From the NCBI GenBank assembly GCA_037043455.1, contig JAWPHD010000236.1, forward strand, positions 62,001 to 126,000: 64,000 bases of DNA. The letters are read 5' to 3'. Origin of the DNA: Cyrtodaria siliqua. Lineage: Eukaryota; Mollusca; Bivalvia; Adapedonta; Hiatellidae. Positions 52,840-63,712 of this stretch are shown piece by piece. Each line of letters opens with the position of its first letter. Position 1 is the stretch's first letter. A program made the position numbers and the translations under genes. The notes under the pieces were generated by a model. It saw only the letters and a program-made list of their open reading frames with translations. It had not been told where the DNA came from and did no database searches.

Positions 52840-53840
52840 TGGAACGTTAGAGGTTGATCCCTTTCTGATTTCGAAAACCAGACTTTAAGAAAATTAGTCA
52901 TCGAGTATTTTGATAATGATATATTAACACTATGTGAAACATTTTTACGAAATGAAGATGTAATACAGTTAGACGGGTACCACTGGATTGGTCATAATCG
53001 ACATAATCTTCATAAAAGGGCAACACGTGGATCGGGAGGTGTTGGTGTGCTTGTTAAAACATCATTTTTGGAAAATTTTACCTATAGTGTCGATAAATCA
53101 GTAGAAGATGTGTTATGGGTAAAATTTATTCACAAAATTTCCAAAAGCTGTTTAAATTTCTGTGTGTGTTATCTGCCGCCTGCTCATTCAAGTCGAGCAG
53201 GTGATTCTGATGAATTTTTCACGAGTCTAATGAAGCGTATGAATACCAACATGACGGAGAGCTTGTCATATGTGGTGATTTCAATTCAAGATGTGGAGAT
53301 GAATGTGACTACATTGATGGTGTTTACCAAGTTAAACCACGTGAGGTAATTGATGAACAGATCAACGGATATGGGTATCAGTTCATTGACTTCCTTGTTG
53401 ACTGCAATTTGTGTATGATAAATGGGCGTATGGGAACCAATAACTACACAAATATTTCAGCTTGTGGTAAATCTCTTGTCGATTATGTAATATTACCATA
53501 TGAAAGGCTTACCAGTTGTGTTGAGTTCAAGGTTAACACCATGTCAGATATTGTAAATGAAATTCAATTACAGGGTCATACCAAATTTCCTGATCATTCA
53601 CTTATTAATTTCGTACTGCAATTTGATTCGAAAGGCACTAGCGTAAATGGTGGCAACAAATATGTGTTAAAAGAAATACCAATTTCATTTCTAAATGATG
53701 AAAACTCTATAAAGAATATTTCTCAAACCATTAATCAGATTGAAAATTATGTTAATAATTTGAATGATGTTAATGGTGCATATCGGGCTTTTGTTGACCT
53801 AGTTGTTTCTGAAATGGACTCAAAACTTTAACAAACATGT
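52840..53840 (+). pseudogene. LINE B-family endonuclease (frameshifted)
   Basis: Frames read LTLCETFLRNEDVIQLDGYH (metal-binding Glu in C-E-T), RGSGGVGVLVKTSFLENFTY, CVCYLPPAHSSRAGDSDEFF, then after a shift VISIQDVEMN / 'GDFNSRCGDE' in the neighbouring frame, NLCMINGRMGTNNYTNISAC, GKSLVDYVILPYERL and KFPDHSLINFVL. Close homologue of LINE B 40651-41100. TGA at 52857, a frameshift near 53275, and others. Confidence 0.8.
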
Positions 53841-54179
53841 GTCAACACTAATAACAAGCATACTAAGCATAAATCAAGGGCAAAACCATACTGGTCATTA
53901 GAACTTCAGGACTTGTGGAACGATGTATGTAAACTTGAAAAACAATGGTTGAACTGTAAGACTAATGGCAGGAAAAAAATTCGCGAACGATTTTGTAACA
54001 GAAGAAATTAGTTTAATAGACTTCTTCGTAAATTAAAGCGAAATAAATGAACAAAATAAACTACATGATCGACTTAAAAGCCCAGATAACCCACGTGACT
54101 TTTGGAAGGAGATTGGAAAGCTTGGCTTAGCGAATGCTCGTAAAAGTGCGATTCCTATGGAGATCATTAACCAAAACGG

Positions 54180-55170
54180 TGAAATTAAAACTGAAAAAAA
54201 AACGATGTTATGCTTTCTTTGTTTTTATGCTTGGTGATAAATCTGTAGACATTTCAAAATGCTACAAATACCTTGGTTTTTGGTTTAACGAATTTTTAGA
54301 TGTTTCTAAATCGGTAAGAGAAATAACCAAATCAGCCAGTCGCGCACTTGGAGCAGTATATACACAATACTTAAATGCAGGTGGAATGAAATATGATGTA
54401 TATAAAAGGTTGATTGAAACACTTGTTGAACCTGTACTGTATTATTGCGCAGGAATCTGGGGTCAACGATATTTTACGGACGTTGAAATAGTCATAAATA
54501 AAGCATGTAGATATTTCTTAGGTTCAAGTAAACATGCATCAAATATAGCTACCCATGGTGATATGAGAATGGAATCATGATTGGTTAAACAAAAGATAGA
54601 GAATGTAAGAGTATGGTGCAGATTAAAATGCATGCCAGAAAATAGATTGTGTAACATCATTCATAAATTTTCATTGAATATAAGCAAATCATGGGAAAAG
54701 ATCATGTTAGCATTTATAAATGATCTAGAAATACAATATTGCATGTTATGTGAAAAGCCATGTAAAGATGTGTGTATTAATATGGATAGACAAAAACTAA
54801 TAGATAGTAAATGGGAGCAGAAATTAAATAGTAATGGTAATAATACAAATGGAAACAAGTTAAGAACTTATGGAACATATAAGTTTAAATTTAAAACGGA
54901 ATTTTATGTTAAAATGAACTTATCAAGGGGCCAACGGAAAACGTTATCCAAATTCAGATGGTGTAATTAGAAACTGGAAGGTACACCCGTCCAAAAACTC
55001 CTTTTAACGAAAGAATTTGCAAATACTGTAACTTAAGTGAAGTGGAAGACGAAACTCATTTTTTAATAAATTGTACATTGTATGATGATATCCGGTATGA
55101 CTTTTTCAAGCGGCTTCGCTTATCGACACTTTGTTTTATACTTTTCTGCCATCAGAAAAATTGGGTTTTC
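54180..55170 (+). pseudogene. LINE B-family thumb and C-terminal region
   Basis: ITKSASRALGAVYTQYLNAG, YKRLIETLVEPVLYYCAGIW, ACRYFLGSSKHASNIATHGD, then VKMNLSRGQRKTLSKFRWCN and a decayed zinc finger (ICKYCNLSEVEDETHFLINC in shifted frame, 55016-55075). Matches LINE B 43090-43850. Confidence 0.8.
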
Positions 55171-55740
55171 TAATGAAAAATGAAAATCTTCAATTTAAGA
55201 TATCTTCAACGCTATGTAAGATGAACAGAAGGAGAAGTACCATATTAATCTAAGTATTTTATTTTAATGTTTACAAATTCTTATTATTTTATAAAGTTAT
55301 TATATTTTAAACTATTTATAAACTACATAATGTTTGATTTTTCTTAAGAATGAGTGTTATCTAGATTTATAAAGACCCAAAATAACACACAATAGGCATT
55401 TTATTGAATCCGTTTTAACGAACAGTTAGTTGCAACTTCTTAAAAATAGAAAGAATCTTAATATAACTTGCATCTCGATTAATCATAGTCTAATTAAATT
55501 GTCTTAAGCTAATGCTAACTGTTCGTTATGCATGTTTTACATGTTTTATGTTTTATGTTTTAGCTGTATTTTTAATATACATGCATTGACTTGTATTAAT
55601 TAGTGTCTCATAGGCCGATATCGGCCCAAAATCTCATATATTGTAATATGTTGTACTGAACGTTTTGTATGCCATATGATGATTTGTGACACTTTAATAA
55701 ACTTTTATCGTCTTATCTTCTTCCATATCCTGCACCGAAA

Positions 55741-56331
55741 TAATTCGTTTCATGTTCACACTTGCTATATGAATTACCATTGACTAGATTAGTTGACGCA
55801 TGCACATGTCGCACGGGACATTCATGTGGATTTTAAATCGTACAGGTAAAAGTACTCATTCTAGGCTGTTACGAAAAAGGCCAAATACAAAAAAAAAATG
55901 AGCAGTAAACTAAAATAGTTTCTGTGTGTGAAAACTATATATATTTGCATCTGTTATTAAAAGGAATATTCTTACTATTTTATTTAAATATTTACATAAG
56001 GACCTATTTATAGTATAGTACTACTGTACTTAACATTAAATTAATTACATTTATCTATTGTTTTACTATATTATTAAGAAATATGCATAATAAGTAATTA
56101 TTCTGAAGTATGTCATTACTGTAGTTACCATTATATGAATTATGTGAATGTATCATTATTACTAATGGAACTATATGTATATATTATAATCTGTCAAAAA
56201 CCGTTTAATTACTCATACCTGTCATCATACTTTTCTCATAGAATATGTGTGTAACTGTTGCCGTCAAATGTATTGGCGATGAACATGTATATATGTTTGA
56301 GCCTGAATAAAATCTGAACTGAACTGAACTC
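55741..56331 (+). repeat. AT-rich stretch ending in a LINE-like (CTGAA)n tail
   Basis: Ends TGAGCCTGAATAAAATCTGA and ACTGAACTGAACTCC, a polyadenylation-like AATAAA followed by a short pentanucleotide tail, as at 3' ends of non-LTR elements. No coding part remains. Confidence 0.4.
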
Positions 56332-57300
56332 CAAAGAGGTTGATGTAGAATATAATGGTAGTGAAATATTCAGTAGAAGGCTATTTATTTCAGGAAAGTT
56401 TTATATTTTTATATGGAATAATATAATTCCTGCTTGTCAAATACGGAAAAATGAAAGTTGCGGTTACGAAACAAATTTGGACGAAACAACATAAGAGTTC
56501 GTACTCCAACGTTTTATGAACGTAAACCTCACTGACGGATACATAAACATACAACAAGCAAAATTTTAAAAAAGCTGCCGAAAGGAAATAGCATATATCT
56601 GGGTAGGGACTGGAAACGAAGTTTAACATAATAACATTTCAAGTCACGGGTGTTAAAACAATATTGAAAAAAATAATGTTGACGTAAACACGCCACGACC
56701 GTTTTTTTACTTACCAGACACATTCTTTCCGCGTATATCCATCAGTTGTTCCTAACAAACATTTTGAATCAAGGTGGGCGACCTCGCTTCTCTCTGTTAT
56801 ACTAATTACAATTCAGCTTTGGAGCACGACGTGCTAGAAGTACACATCAGCATAGAAATACAGGTGTTCACATGTAAGGGATACGTGTGCGTTAGCGTGT
56901 GCATTACAACAGAGATAAACGTTTCACTGCTATCATGTGTAATTATAAGATTGGGTTATCAAAGTGCACAACCCAAAGAAACTGTTCATTGCTACCTTAC
57001 CATTACATGTGCAATTATGAAAACCATATAGGCAGTGAATAAACCCATCGACTAGTGTATTACACGGCGGTATTTACGAGAATACCGCATTATAAATGGG
57101 TATTATTCCATAAAAAGGTATTATTCCATTAAAATACAGATTTGCACTTATTCCATTCCAATACTTGCGGTTTTATTATGCTCCGTAAAAAATCCCGGAC
57201 GTGAAGATTCCCGGACGTAAGCTGTGACTTTGCGCGCATGTATTCAAGTGTTTCCCAGTGAAAAATTCTATTAAATAGGCCTGTGATAACAAGAAAGTTA
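56332..57300. other. Non-coding stretch, nothing recognised
   Basis: Short frames on both strands without context. 57060-57180 has repeated TATTCCAT words ('attattccataaaaaggtat' then 'tattccattaaaatac'). Confidence 0.35.
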
Positions 57301-57488
57301 ACAACACATCAGACAAGTTCCAACTCCAAGCTGCTCGGTTAATATCCGGCGACTACAAGTCATGTGAGGAGGGATGTGTCACCAGAATGCTATCCGACTT
57401 GAACCAACCGTCGTTCCAAGACAGTTCTCTAATGTTTCCAGAGCATCACAACGGTATTCCTTTTCGATTTCGGGACAGTTGTGACTGA
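57300..57488 (+). pseudogene. Fragment of a different LINE (RT C-terminal region)
   Basis: Reads NNTSDKFQLQAARLISGDYK then EEGCVTRMLSDLNQPSFQDS, to a TGA at 57486-57488. 'Q-x-x-A-A-R-x-I-[S/T]-G-D-Y..S-x-V-T-x-M-L-x-D-L-N-x-P-[S/T]-[F/L]-Q-D-R' is a conserved passage after the thumb in Jockey/CR1-like retrotransposons. The piece is too short to classify and belongs to another family than LINE A or B. Confidence 0.6.
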
Positions 57489-57599
57489 GATGTGTGAATG
57501 TAAGATACAGATACGTTAACTTAATAATAAAGATAAAACCCCTGATATGTTTTAGACGCCTTTATATATATATATACGCTATCATCAGCCCTGTATTAT

Positions 57600-57840
57600 T
57601 TTAGGTGCTACTTGCGTGGTGGCAGAAAACAATGATCGTGGGTCCAGTGAATACAACAGAATGTGTAGCAACTCTGCAGTTCTGCATATGGGAAGTTTCT
57701 AGGCCCATTCTGTATTTCGATATATATGGAGGGTGGGCCTGAAATGTTCAATCCAGTTGGCGCCATAATGCATTTTTCATAAAAATAACCTTTTTGTGTT
57801 AATGCGTCGTAAAACTCAACTGCCCGTTTAAATCCAAGTT
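57600..57840 (+). repeat. Interspersed SINE-like repeat (paired with 21159-21380)
   Basis: TGGCAGAAAACAATGATCGT, TAGCAACTCTGCAGTTCTGC, GAAGTTTCTAGGCCCATTCT, GGTGGGCCTGAAATGTTCAA and TGGCGCCATAATGC occur in the same order as at 21159. This copy has lost ~15 bases and the splice-like sites of the other. Confidence 0.6.
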
Positions 57841-58540
57841 CCGATTCGCAGCACCGGGTTATAAACGTGTTTTTAAACTGGTATTTATGCTGTACTGCGC
57901 CCATGCGTAGCTCTAGGAGACCAGCACGATCACACGAAGAATGACGGGGTTTGCCGACTATATACGATTGCGGGTGCATGACTTTCTCGGAGTTTCTCGC
58001 TTCCCGCGCAAAAAAAATCTCACAAAGCAAAAACATACACATTGAATCTTTCCTTATTATGTTGTTATATTCTCCGATAGGACATGACGGTACCGATAGA
58101 AAGAAAGAACCTGACATTATTCGACGGTAGGGAGTTTTGGCCACTGGCAGAAGTACAGGAACGTGTAGAAGTCCCACGCATGGTACACGGGGTCATTTTC
58201 CTGTTCCTGTTTCCTCCCCCTGTCCCCAAAATGATCTGAAATACCCCAATCACAAGCACCCCATCCGTTTCATATTCTGAATTAACAAACGTATATCGCA
58301 ATGTCCCCCACACACCGTTGCATTTCTTCAAATTTCGAGTTCCCCCACCCTCTTCCAAGTTCCATGACCCAATCTTTTTTTATGAATAATAAAACTCCTT
58401 CCCCAAAGCCTGTGATTGCATATCATCTCCTTTCAGTTTTCAGCTTCTGAAATGACAAACTTATAATGAGACCTCACCCACCCCCAAATCAATAAAAAAA
58501 AAAAAAAGTAAAAAAAAGAAGCTTTTCTCCCTGTTTGAAA
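57841..58540. other. Non-coding stretch, nothing recognised
   Basis: Contains C-rich patches (58195-58230, 58335-58365) and an A-run at 58490. The minus-strand frame 57608-58177 overlaps the repeat at 57600 and is not credible as a gene. Confidence 0.4.
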
Positions 58541-58549
58541 ATATCATGG

Positions 58550-58980
58550 AAGTGTGTATGCCTCCATGCATTACCCATCATAGAAACACTGTTTTTTGTC
58601 ATTTTGTGTGCATCACATAATTCTGGTTGCCGCAACTCCTACAGTTTTCAAGAAATTGGCCTCAATTTGAACAAAAATCCATGCTCCAAACTTGATAGAC
58701 TTGTTTAGCATGTAATGCAGTTGTTCACCTACCAAAAGGATCCAACAAGTTTTAGGAGAGTCATGTGTTTTTTTTAACATTTAATTTCAGCATTTTTTCT
58801 TTGTCTCAACTCCTACAGTTTCCAAGGGATTGGCTCCAAACTTGATAGACCTTTTCAGCATGATGTGCAGTTGTGCACCTAGAAAGAGGATTTTGATCCA
58901 ACAAGTGTTGGCAGGGTTACGGGGCTTTCTCGACATTTACATTTAGCATTTATTCACCTCGTACAGCTTCTAAACTTAAA
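58550..58980 (+). repeat. Two-unit ~170-bp tandem repeat
   Basis: 'caactcctacagttttcaag' (58634) recurs as 'caactcctacagtttccaag' (58807); 'ccaaacttgatagac', 'gcagttgttcacctacc' / 'gcagttgtgcacctag' and 'gatccaacaagt' follow in both. Probably the interior of another helentron-like element; ends not found. Confidence 0.55.
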
Positions 58981-59079
58981 GTAGTTCCACTCTTTTATTG
59001 GCTTCAGATGGCGAGAGGTCTGTGCGTGTATGCTCCAGAGAATCCTGCACATTATTGGAAGAAGAATGTATACCGCTCT

Positions 59080-59530
59080 TGTTTCTACCCAGGGTAATGA
59101 AAACCTTTGTACATGTACACTCTATTTATTTAAACTTAAAATGAAATTACAGAACTCCAGAAATGCCATATATCATTCGTTAATGATTTGTTTGTATGTT
59201 GTTTTACTTCATTTTAAACACATGTAATGTTATATATGACGGTCGATTTTTTGTGATGGAGGCAGACCACCCGCTTTTCCTATGTAGAACCAGTACTGTA
59301 CACCTCCCGCCATCCATAAGAATCGACACTTCCTCACAAGCTCCGAGTGGAATTCAAACCTGCAGCGGTGAGAGGCGAAGGTTTACAACTCAACGTCGTT
59401 AAGCATTCGGCCACGGAGAATGATGCTGCCTATATATATAGTTGTCATATTACGACATTCTGTTTCGTACAACATCAAGCAACGGAACTGCCTCATACAT
59501 TTCTTTAATCTGTTATTTTTAACTGGACAC
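59080..59530 (+). mobile_element. Relative of the 63713-64000 TIR element, split by a SINE
   Basis: CTTAAAATGAAATTACAGAA, CTCCAGAAATGCCATA and, after the SINE, CATACTACGACATT-like text, ACAACATCAAGCAACGGAAC and TGCCTCATACATTT match 63795-63945 in order. The interruption at 59225-59432 is the minus-strand SINE. TIRs are not intact here. Confidence 0.55.
59225..59432 (-). mobile_element. tRNA-derived SINE, minus strand
   Basis: On the minus strand: GTGGCCGAATGCTTAACGAC (A box region), CCTCTCACCGCTGCAGGTTT then GAATTCCA (B box GGTTTGAATTC), core GTACTGGTTCTACATAGGAA, GGTGGTCTGCCTCCATCACA, and TCGACCGTCATATATAACAT. The head resembles a class II tRNA (Leu/Ser-like). Its 3' module is shared with 18790 and 6321; its head with the chimeric SINE at 33570. 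Confidence 0.8.
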
Positions 59531-59684
59531 CGAAATTGATGTAACAATTCTGATGCACACTAAGATGAAAAGAAAAAGACTAAGCGATGATTTGACCTTC
59601 ATTTGCATAATAATTATTATAATATGTTTACACAGCAAGTTATTTATGTAAACAAAATATTAAAGTAGCTATCCTGCCAACGAC

Positions 59685-60015
59685 AGCCAAATTTTAAAAC
59701 AGATGTACACCGTTTCTAAACCTACTGATGACGACGAGGTATGGATACATAACTTCCATATTTTGAGAATCCGACCTTGACACAATATAAACGACCTTAA
59801 CCAACCAGGTAAAACCTCAAAACTGGAGTGCCAAATTAAGTTACGAACTCTTAATTCTTTTTACACATATTCAATCACGGTTTATTCTAATAACCCGTGA
59901 ATTAACCCATACTTTTAATTGGCACATAAAAATGATATATTATATGACCTGAACACCTAGACAGAGTTTTGATGAAATGGTTTTGTAGAGTAATTTTTCT
60001 GTTATTTGGCGGGTT
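59685..60015 (+). repeat. Interspersed repeat family E
   Basis: AACAGATGTACACCGTTTCT then AAACCTACTGATGACGACGA and further blocks match 19700-20045 in order. Confidence 0.65.
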
Positions 60016-60358
60016 AGCTTCTTTACGACAAAGCATGTTGTTGTATGTCACGTACAGAAGAAGCTTATTTTACATTTCTATACATGTGTATTTTTAAGGT
60101 GCCAGTGTGGCAACTGCAGATGCTTGCCGACAGCTGTCCAGTAAATAGACATGTTGCAATATGACCAACATCATTGACCAGACGGTTGGAAATGAAGGAC
60201 AAAGGTGCATTACTGAAAAGGAAGGGTTGCCATGAATTGCCTTCAACTGAAAGTATTAAAAGTGAGTGTATACGATTACATTGACAAATCTGGACTGCCT
60301 GAAGAGAATCAACTGTTGCTGAGTAATGTACAAATGATAGTATGTTAGATTGACTGTT

Positions 60359-60400
60359 AAAGGGACCAAATTTTAATGGCAATCTTGAAGTTTCTATCGA
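60359..60400 (+). repeat. TTAA-type terminal motif
   Basis: TTAAAGGGACCAAATTTTAA then TGGCAATCTTGA: left-end orientation of the 27940-family terminus. The only right-end motif downstream is at 62018-62037 (CCGTGTGTCCCTTTAA), so a disrupted element spanning both is possible. Confidence 0.35.
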
Positions 60401-60424
60401 GTATTTAAATTAGTATCTCGTTTT

Positions 60425-61628
60425 TGTCTCGCCTTTTCGAAGAAAAAAAGAGATATAGGTGTTGCTTTTCTGGCGGCGGCGGCGGCGGCGTTAACATTCA
60501 AGTTATGCGTTTAGGTCATTTTCTCGCAAACTGTATGCACTAGACCTTTCAAACTTTGCTTATATTTGTATCGTCCAAGCAAAGGGCCGATAACTCACTA
60601 ACTTTTATGTTCAACTTTTGCGTTTAGGTCACTTTTTCACAACTGTATGCACTACACCGTTCAAACTTTAATTATAGTTGAATCTTGAGTGGTACATTGC
60701 AACATGACAAAGCAAATGTGGATGTGACCTTGACCCTCCAAGCAAGGGGCAGATAACTTAATATTTTTTACCTTTAACATTTGCGTTTAGATCACTTTCT
60801 CGCAACATGTATGCACTAAACCTTTCAAACTTTGTTTATATTTGTATCTTGGGTGGTACACCACCATGTGACAAAGCAAATGTGGATTTGACTTGAACCT
60901 CCAAGCAAAGGGTAGATAACCTTATAATTTTTAACTTCAACTTTTGCGTTTAGGTCACTTTTTCACAAATTGTATGCACTAAGACCTTTCAAACTTTGCT
61001 TATAGTTGTATCTTGAGTGGTACATTGCACTGTGACAAAGCAAATGTGGATGTGACCTTGACCCTCCAAGCAAAGGGCATATATTCTTATAATTTTTACC
61101 TTTATTTGCATTTAGGTCACTTTCTCACAAACTTTATGCATTATACCTTTCAAACTTCGCTTATTATCCAGTTTCTTGGAAAGTACATCACAACGTGTCA
61201 AGAAGAAAATGTGAATGTGACCTTCACCATCCAAGCAAAGGGCAGATAACTATAATTGTTACATTTAAATCACTTTCTTATGAACTATGATTCTGCACTA
61301 GATGCTTTAAACCTAGTTTATAGCTTAATCTTTGGAAGACAAAACATTTTATTTTGACATAGTTGTGTCTTCTTGGACGCATGGATTTCAGCTATGATAT
61401 TGACCTACTTTTTGGAGCTGATGATATCTTTTTTTTTATTTTTTTTTATTTTTTTTATAGAATGGCATTTTGTTTTTAAAACAGATGCACTTACATGTCA
61501 TCTCAGTTAACTGTATACTCCATTGTTTTAATTAAAATGTTTATAAACTTTCATTTAAGCATCATTTATCTTTTATTTTTAAGTCCCGCCCCCGTTAGGC
61601 GAGACATGTGAATCCGCGGATTTCTTGT
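60425..61628 (+). mobile_element. Helentron-like element, family D (complete)
   Basis: 5' GTCTCGCC (60426-60433) is inverted near the 3' end as GGCGAGAC (61598-61605), followed by perfect hairpin AATCCGCGGATT (61611-61622) and CTTGT (61624-61628). A (GGC)6 run lies at 60473-60490. The interior is ~4 tandem units of ~170 bp ('tttgcgtttaggtcac', 'cctttcaaactttgcttata', 'gacaaagcaaatgtggatgt'). Non-coding. Confidence 0.7.
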
Positions 61629-61675
61629 GTTAATCCAGCATCATTTTTACTTTAAGACTGCGTGCACATAATTAA

Positions 61676-61890
61676 ATAGATATATAGATAGATAGATTTA
61701 TTTCGGCAAGTTACAGTTGTACATACATGGTTATGAAAAACAACGCAATGCATAAAATAAAAATAAAACGCATGCATGAGATATAACCCATGCTTTGCAC
61801 ATCAAAGCCAAGGATAACACAAAAAAGGGGGAAATGATTTTCCCTTATTTCCATTGTGGTCCTTAAAATAACATTTTCAATTTGTCTTCG
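61676..61890 (-). repeat. LINE-like 3' end with (GATA)n tail, minus strand
   Basis: On the minus strand the sequence ends GTACAACTGTAACTTGCCGA, AATAAATC, then (TATC)n. A polyadenylation-like AATAAA running into a tetranucleotide tail is the 3' signature of several animal non-LTR elements (compare the TGTC tail of LINE B). Confidence 0.45.
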
Positions 61891-62279
61891 TTATTCTTCC
61901 GTATGTTTAAATATATTATGGGTGGAATAATTAAACAATAGTTAGTAATATGCAAACAAAAATGTAATCATGTAAAAAAACTAACTGAACACGACAGGTT
62001 TTTAACAAATCAGGAGTAGTTCCGTGTGTCCCTTTAATGGTTCTGTGTATTAGGTCTTGAATACAACAGATAACATGTTTCTGCTCGTCAACATCTTTGG
62101 GGAGCATATAAGTCGTGGCTTTGTCGTCTTCTTAATTTTATGACTCGATATCTTTTAAAAAATATTTCAATACTCCGATGCACACCAAGCTGAACGGAAA
62201 AGGTCGAGTAGAAATTCAGATAAATTCTCAATTTATCAATTTGATCTTTCAAATATTACTTAGTAAGACGAGTAACTTA

Positions 62280-62519
62280 GAAACGAATTTTAGGTCACAG
62301 TTGGAGGTCAAAGGTAAAAATATCGTAAAAACAATCATGTCTCAGCTATTACTTGGAAACTACTGAAGGGAGTTGCGACAAACTTCACACAAATGTTCAT
62401 CCCAATGAGAAGGTTTGTTTCAATGTGATAGAATCATGTCAGTGCCTCATAAGTCAAGGTCATAGTTAGGCAGATGGTTTGCAACGGGGGCATCCGTGTC
62501 TCATGGACATATTTCTTGT
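62280..62519 (+). repeat. Helentron-like 3' end (TGTCTCATGGACA hairpin)
   Basis: Ends GGCATCCGTGTCTCATGGAC, ATATTTCTTGTT: a TGTC/GACA hairpin then CTTGTT. A 5' end was not identified; the start given is where 'ggtcacagttggaggtcaaagg' text begins. Confidence 0.45.
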
Positions 62520-63163
62520 TATGATGTGAGATGCAGCCTCATATCATTTACTTGTATCCAACATGTTTAATAAATTCAATATTAGACCGGCATTTATGTA
62601 AGTTTTCTAGATAATAAAACAAGGGGAAGTTGATGTAGGCCTATTGATCTACTGTACTGTTGGTGGATGTGGTATATTCCACATAATTGTTTTTGTTTCA
62701 TATTGAATATACAAATGCACTAAGTGTGTCCGCATTGTACCATCTGATATAGTTATTGTTTATAAAATAGTTTGGTCTGAAAAACTTGCTAACTTGGTGA
62801 GGTTTTAGTTGTATTAATCATATTAATTCAAATGATACTTTTAGGCTATGAGAGGTTCTTGCATTTTTTTGTTCAAAGTAGATTTTTAAATGACTATTTG
62901 AAGCCACACAGCTTTCAAACTTCATACACCATTACATCTATATGACATCAATAGGTTCTTGCACAAAAGCAGGTCACTGAGTCAATGTCAGTGACTTTGA
63001 CGTATTTTTTTTTATTTTTATTAATTTGCATTTAATTTGCTGGGATTTTTAAATTTTCAAGTATGTAATTATTCGTATTTCACTTCAGTGTTTACTTGGT
63101 AAAGCACTCAGTTACTGAATATTTTGTCTTCTATAACTTCTGGCCTCCCATGGAACCCAAATT

Positions 63164-63373
63164 GTGATGGCCCGCAAAATGTTGAATAAACGTACATCAA
63201 AGTTTGCGTGTAAGCTGTACGGTGTAACTGGAGGACGATTCCCCGACCCTCACACACCTATGATGGGGGAAATAGACGGGTTTCCTCACAGGAACTCAAA
63301 AAGGAAAAAAAACCTGCTTGATTCTATTCCTATGATACGACATGAAAAATGCTTGATTCCAGATTTGTTGTAA
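63164..63373 (+). other. Open frame of unknown nature
   Basis: MMARKMLNKRTSKFACKLYG, GRFPDPHTPMMGEIDGFPHR, 69 codons with mixed composition. The 3' half merges with decayed ~60-bp repeats ('aaatgcttgattccag', 'aaaacacatgattccgg', 'aaacgtttgatacccg'). No domain recognised, no clear splice sites; probably repeat-derived. Confidence 0.2.
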
Positions 63374-63559
63374 ATGATGAGAAAAACTTGATTTAAATTA
63401 CAAAATTAACAATGAGAAAACACATGATTCCGGTTATATGACAGTGAAGAAACGTTTGATACCCGTTACATTGCACACAGTGAAACAATAATAATGTTTA
63501 AATCACATTAAAAACATGCACATGCAACTACATAAGCAGAATATAACTTGCCTTTTAAT

Positions 63560-63650
63560 ATTACACTTACATTTTGTTACTCCATTTTGCAAGCAACCGA
63601 TAACCCTTTAGCGAGGCATTCGTGTCCCGTGGACACATTTTCTAGTTTTG
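63560..63650 (+). repeat. Helentron-like 3' end (GTGTCCCGTGGACAC hairpin)
   Basis: GTGTCCCGTGGACAC (63628-63642), a perfect 6-bp stem with CGT loop, then ATTTT and CTAGTT. Same layout as 17329 and 15180. The 5' part is not defined. Confidence 0.5.
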
Positions 63651-63712
63651 TCTGATCTATAACCCTTCAAGATTGATAGCTACAAGCATGCCATTTCATT
63701 AGATTGTCTATG

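Larger units (their letters stand above)
52648..55720 (+). mobile_element. LINE B-family copy lacking the RT core
   Basis: Order: end of ORF1 (RVYIEESRPLEARVNDANMM, TVLKELGKSDKYF), endonuclease start (GVWNVRG, DILTLCETFLRNEDVIQLDG), endonuclease end, then at about 54180-54215 a direct jump to the thumb (SVDISKCYKYLGFWFNEFLD). The entire palm (motifs A-C) is missing. It ends CACTTTAATAAACTTTTATC, like LINE B at 44340 (ACTTTAATAAATAATATG). It starts exactly where the Merlin right end stops. Confidence 0.8.

Noticed and set aside
57608..58177. 189-codon minus-strand frame
   Set aside because: Starts in unique AT/GC-mixed DNA and ends in the repeat at 57600; no domain, no splice support, and the homologous repeat at 21159 gives a different peptide.
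63164..63373. 69-codon frame as a real small gene
   Set aside because: Its second half runs into decayed short tandem repeats and there is no promoter, splice or domain evidence; kept only as a low-confidence entry.
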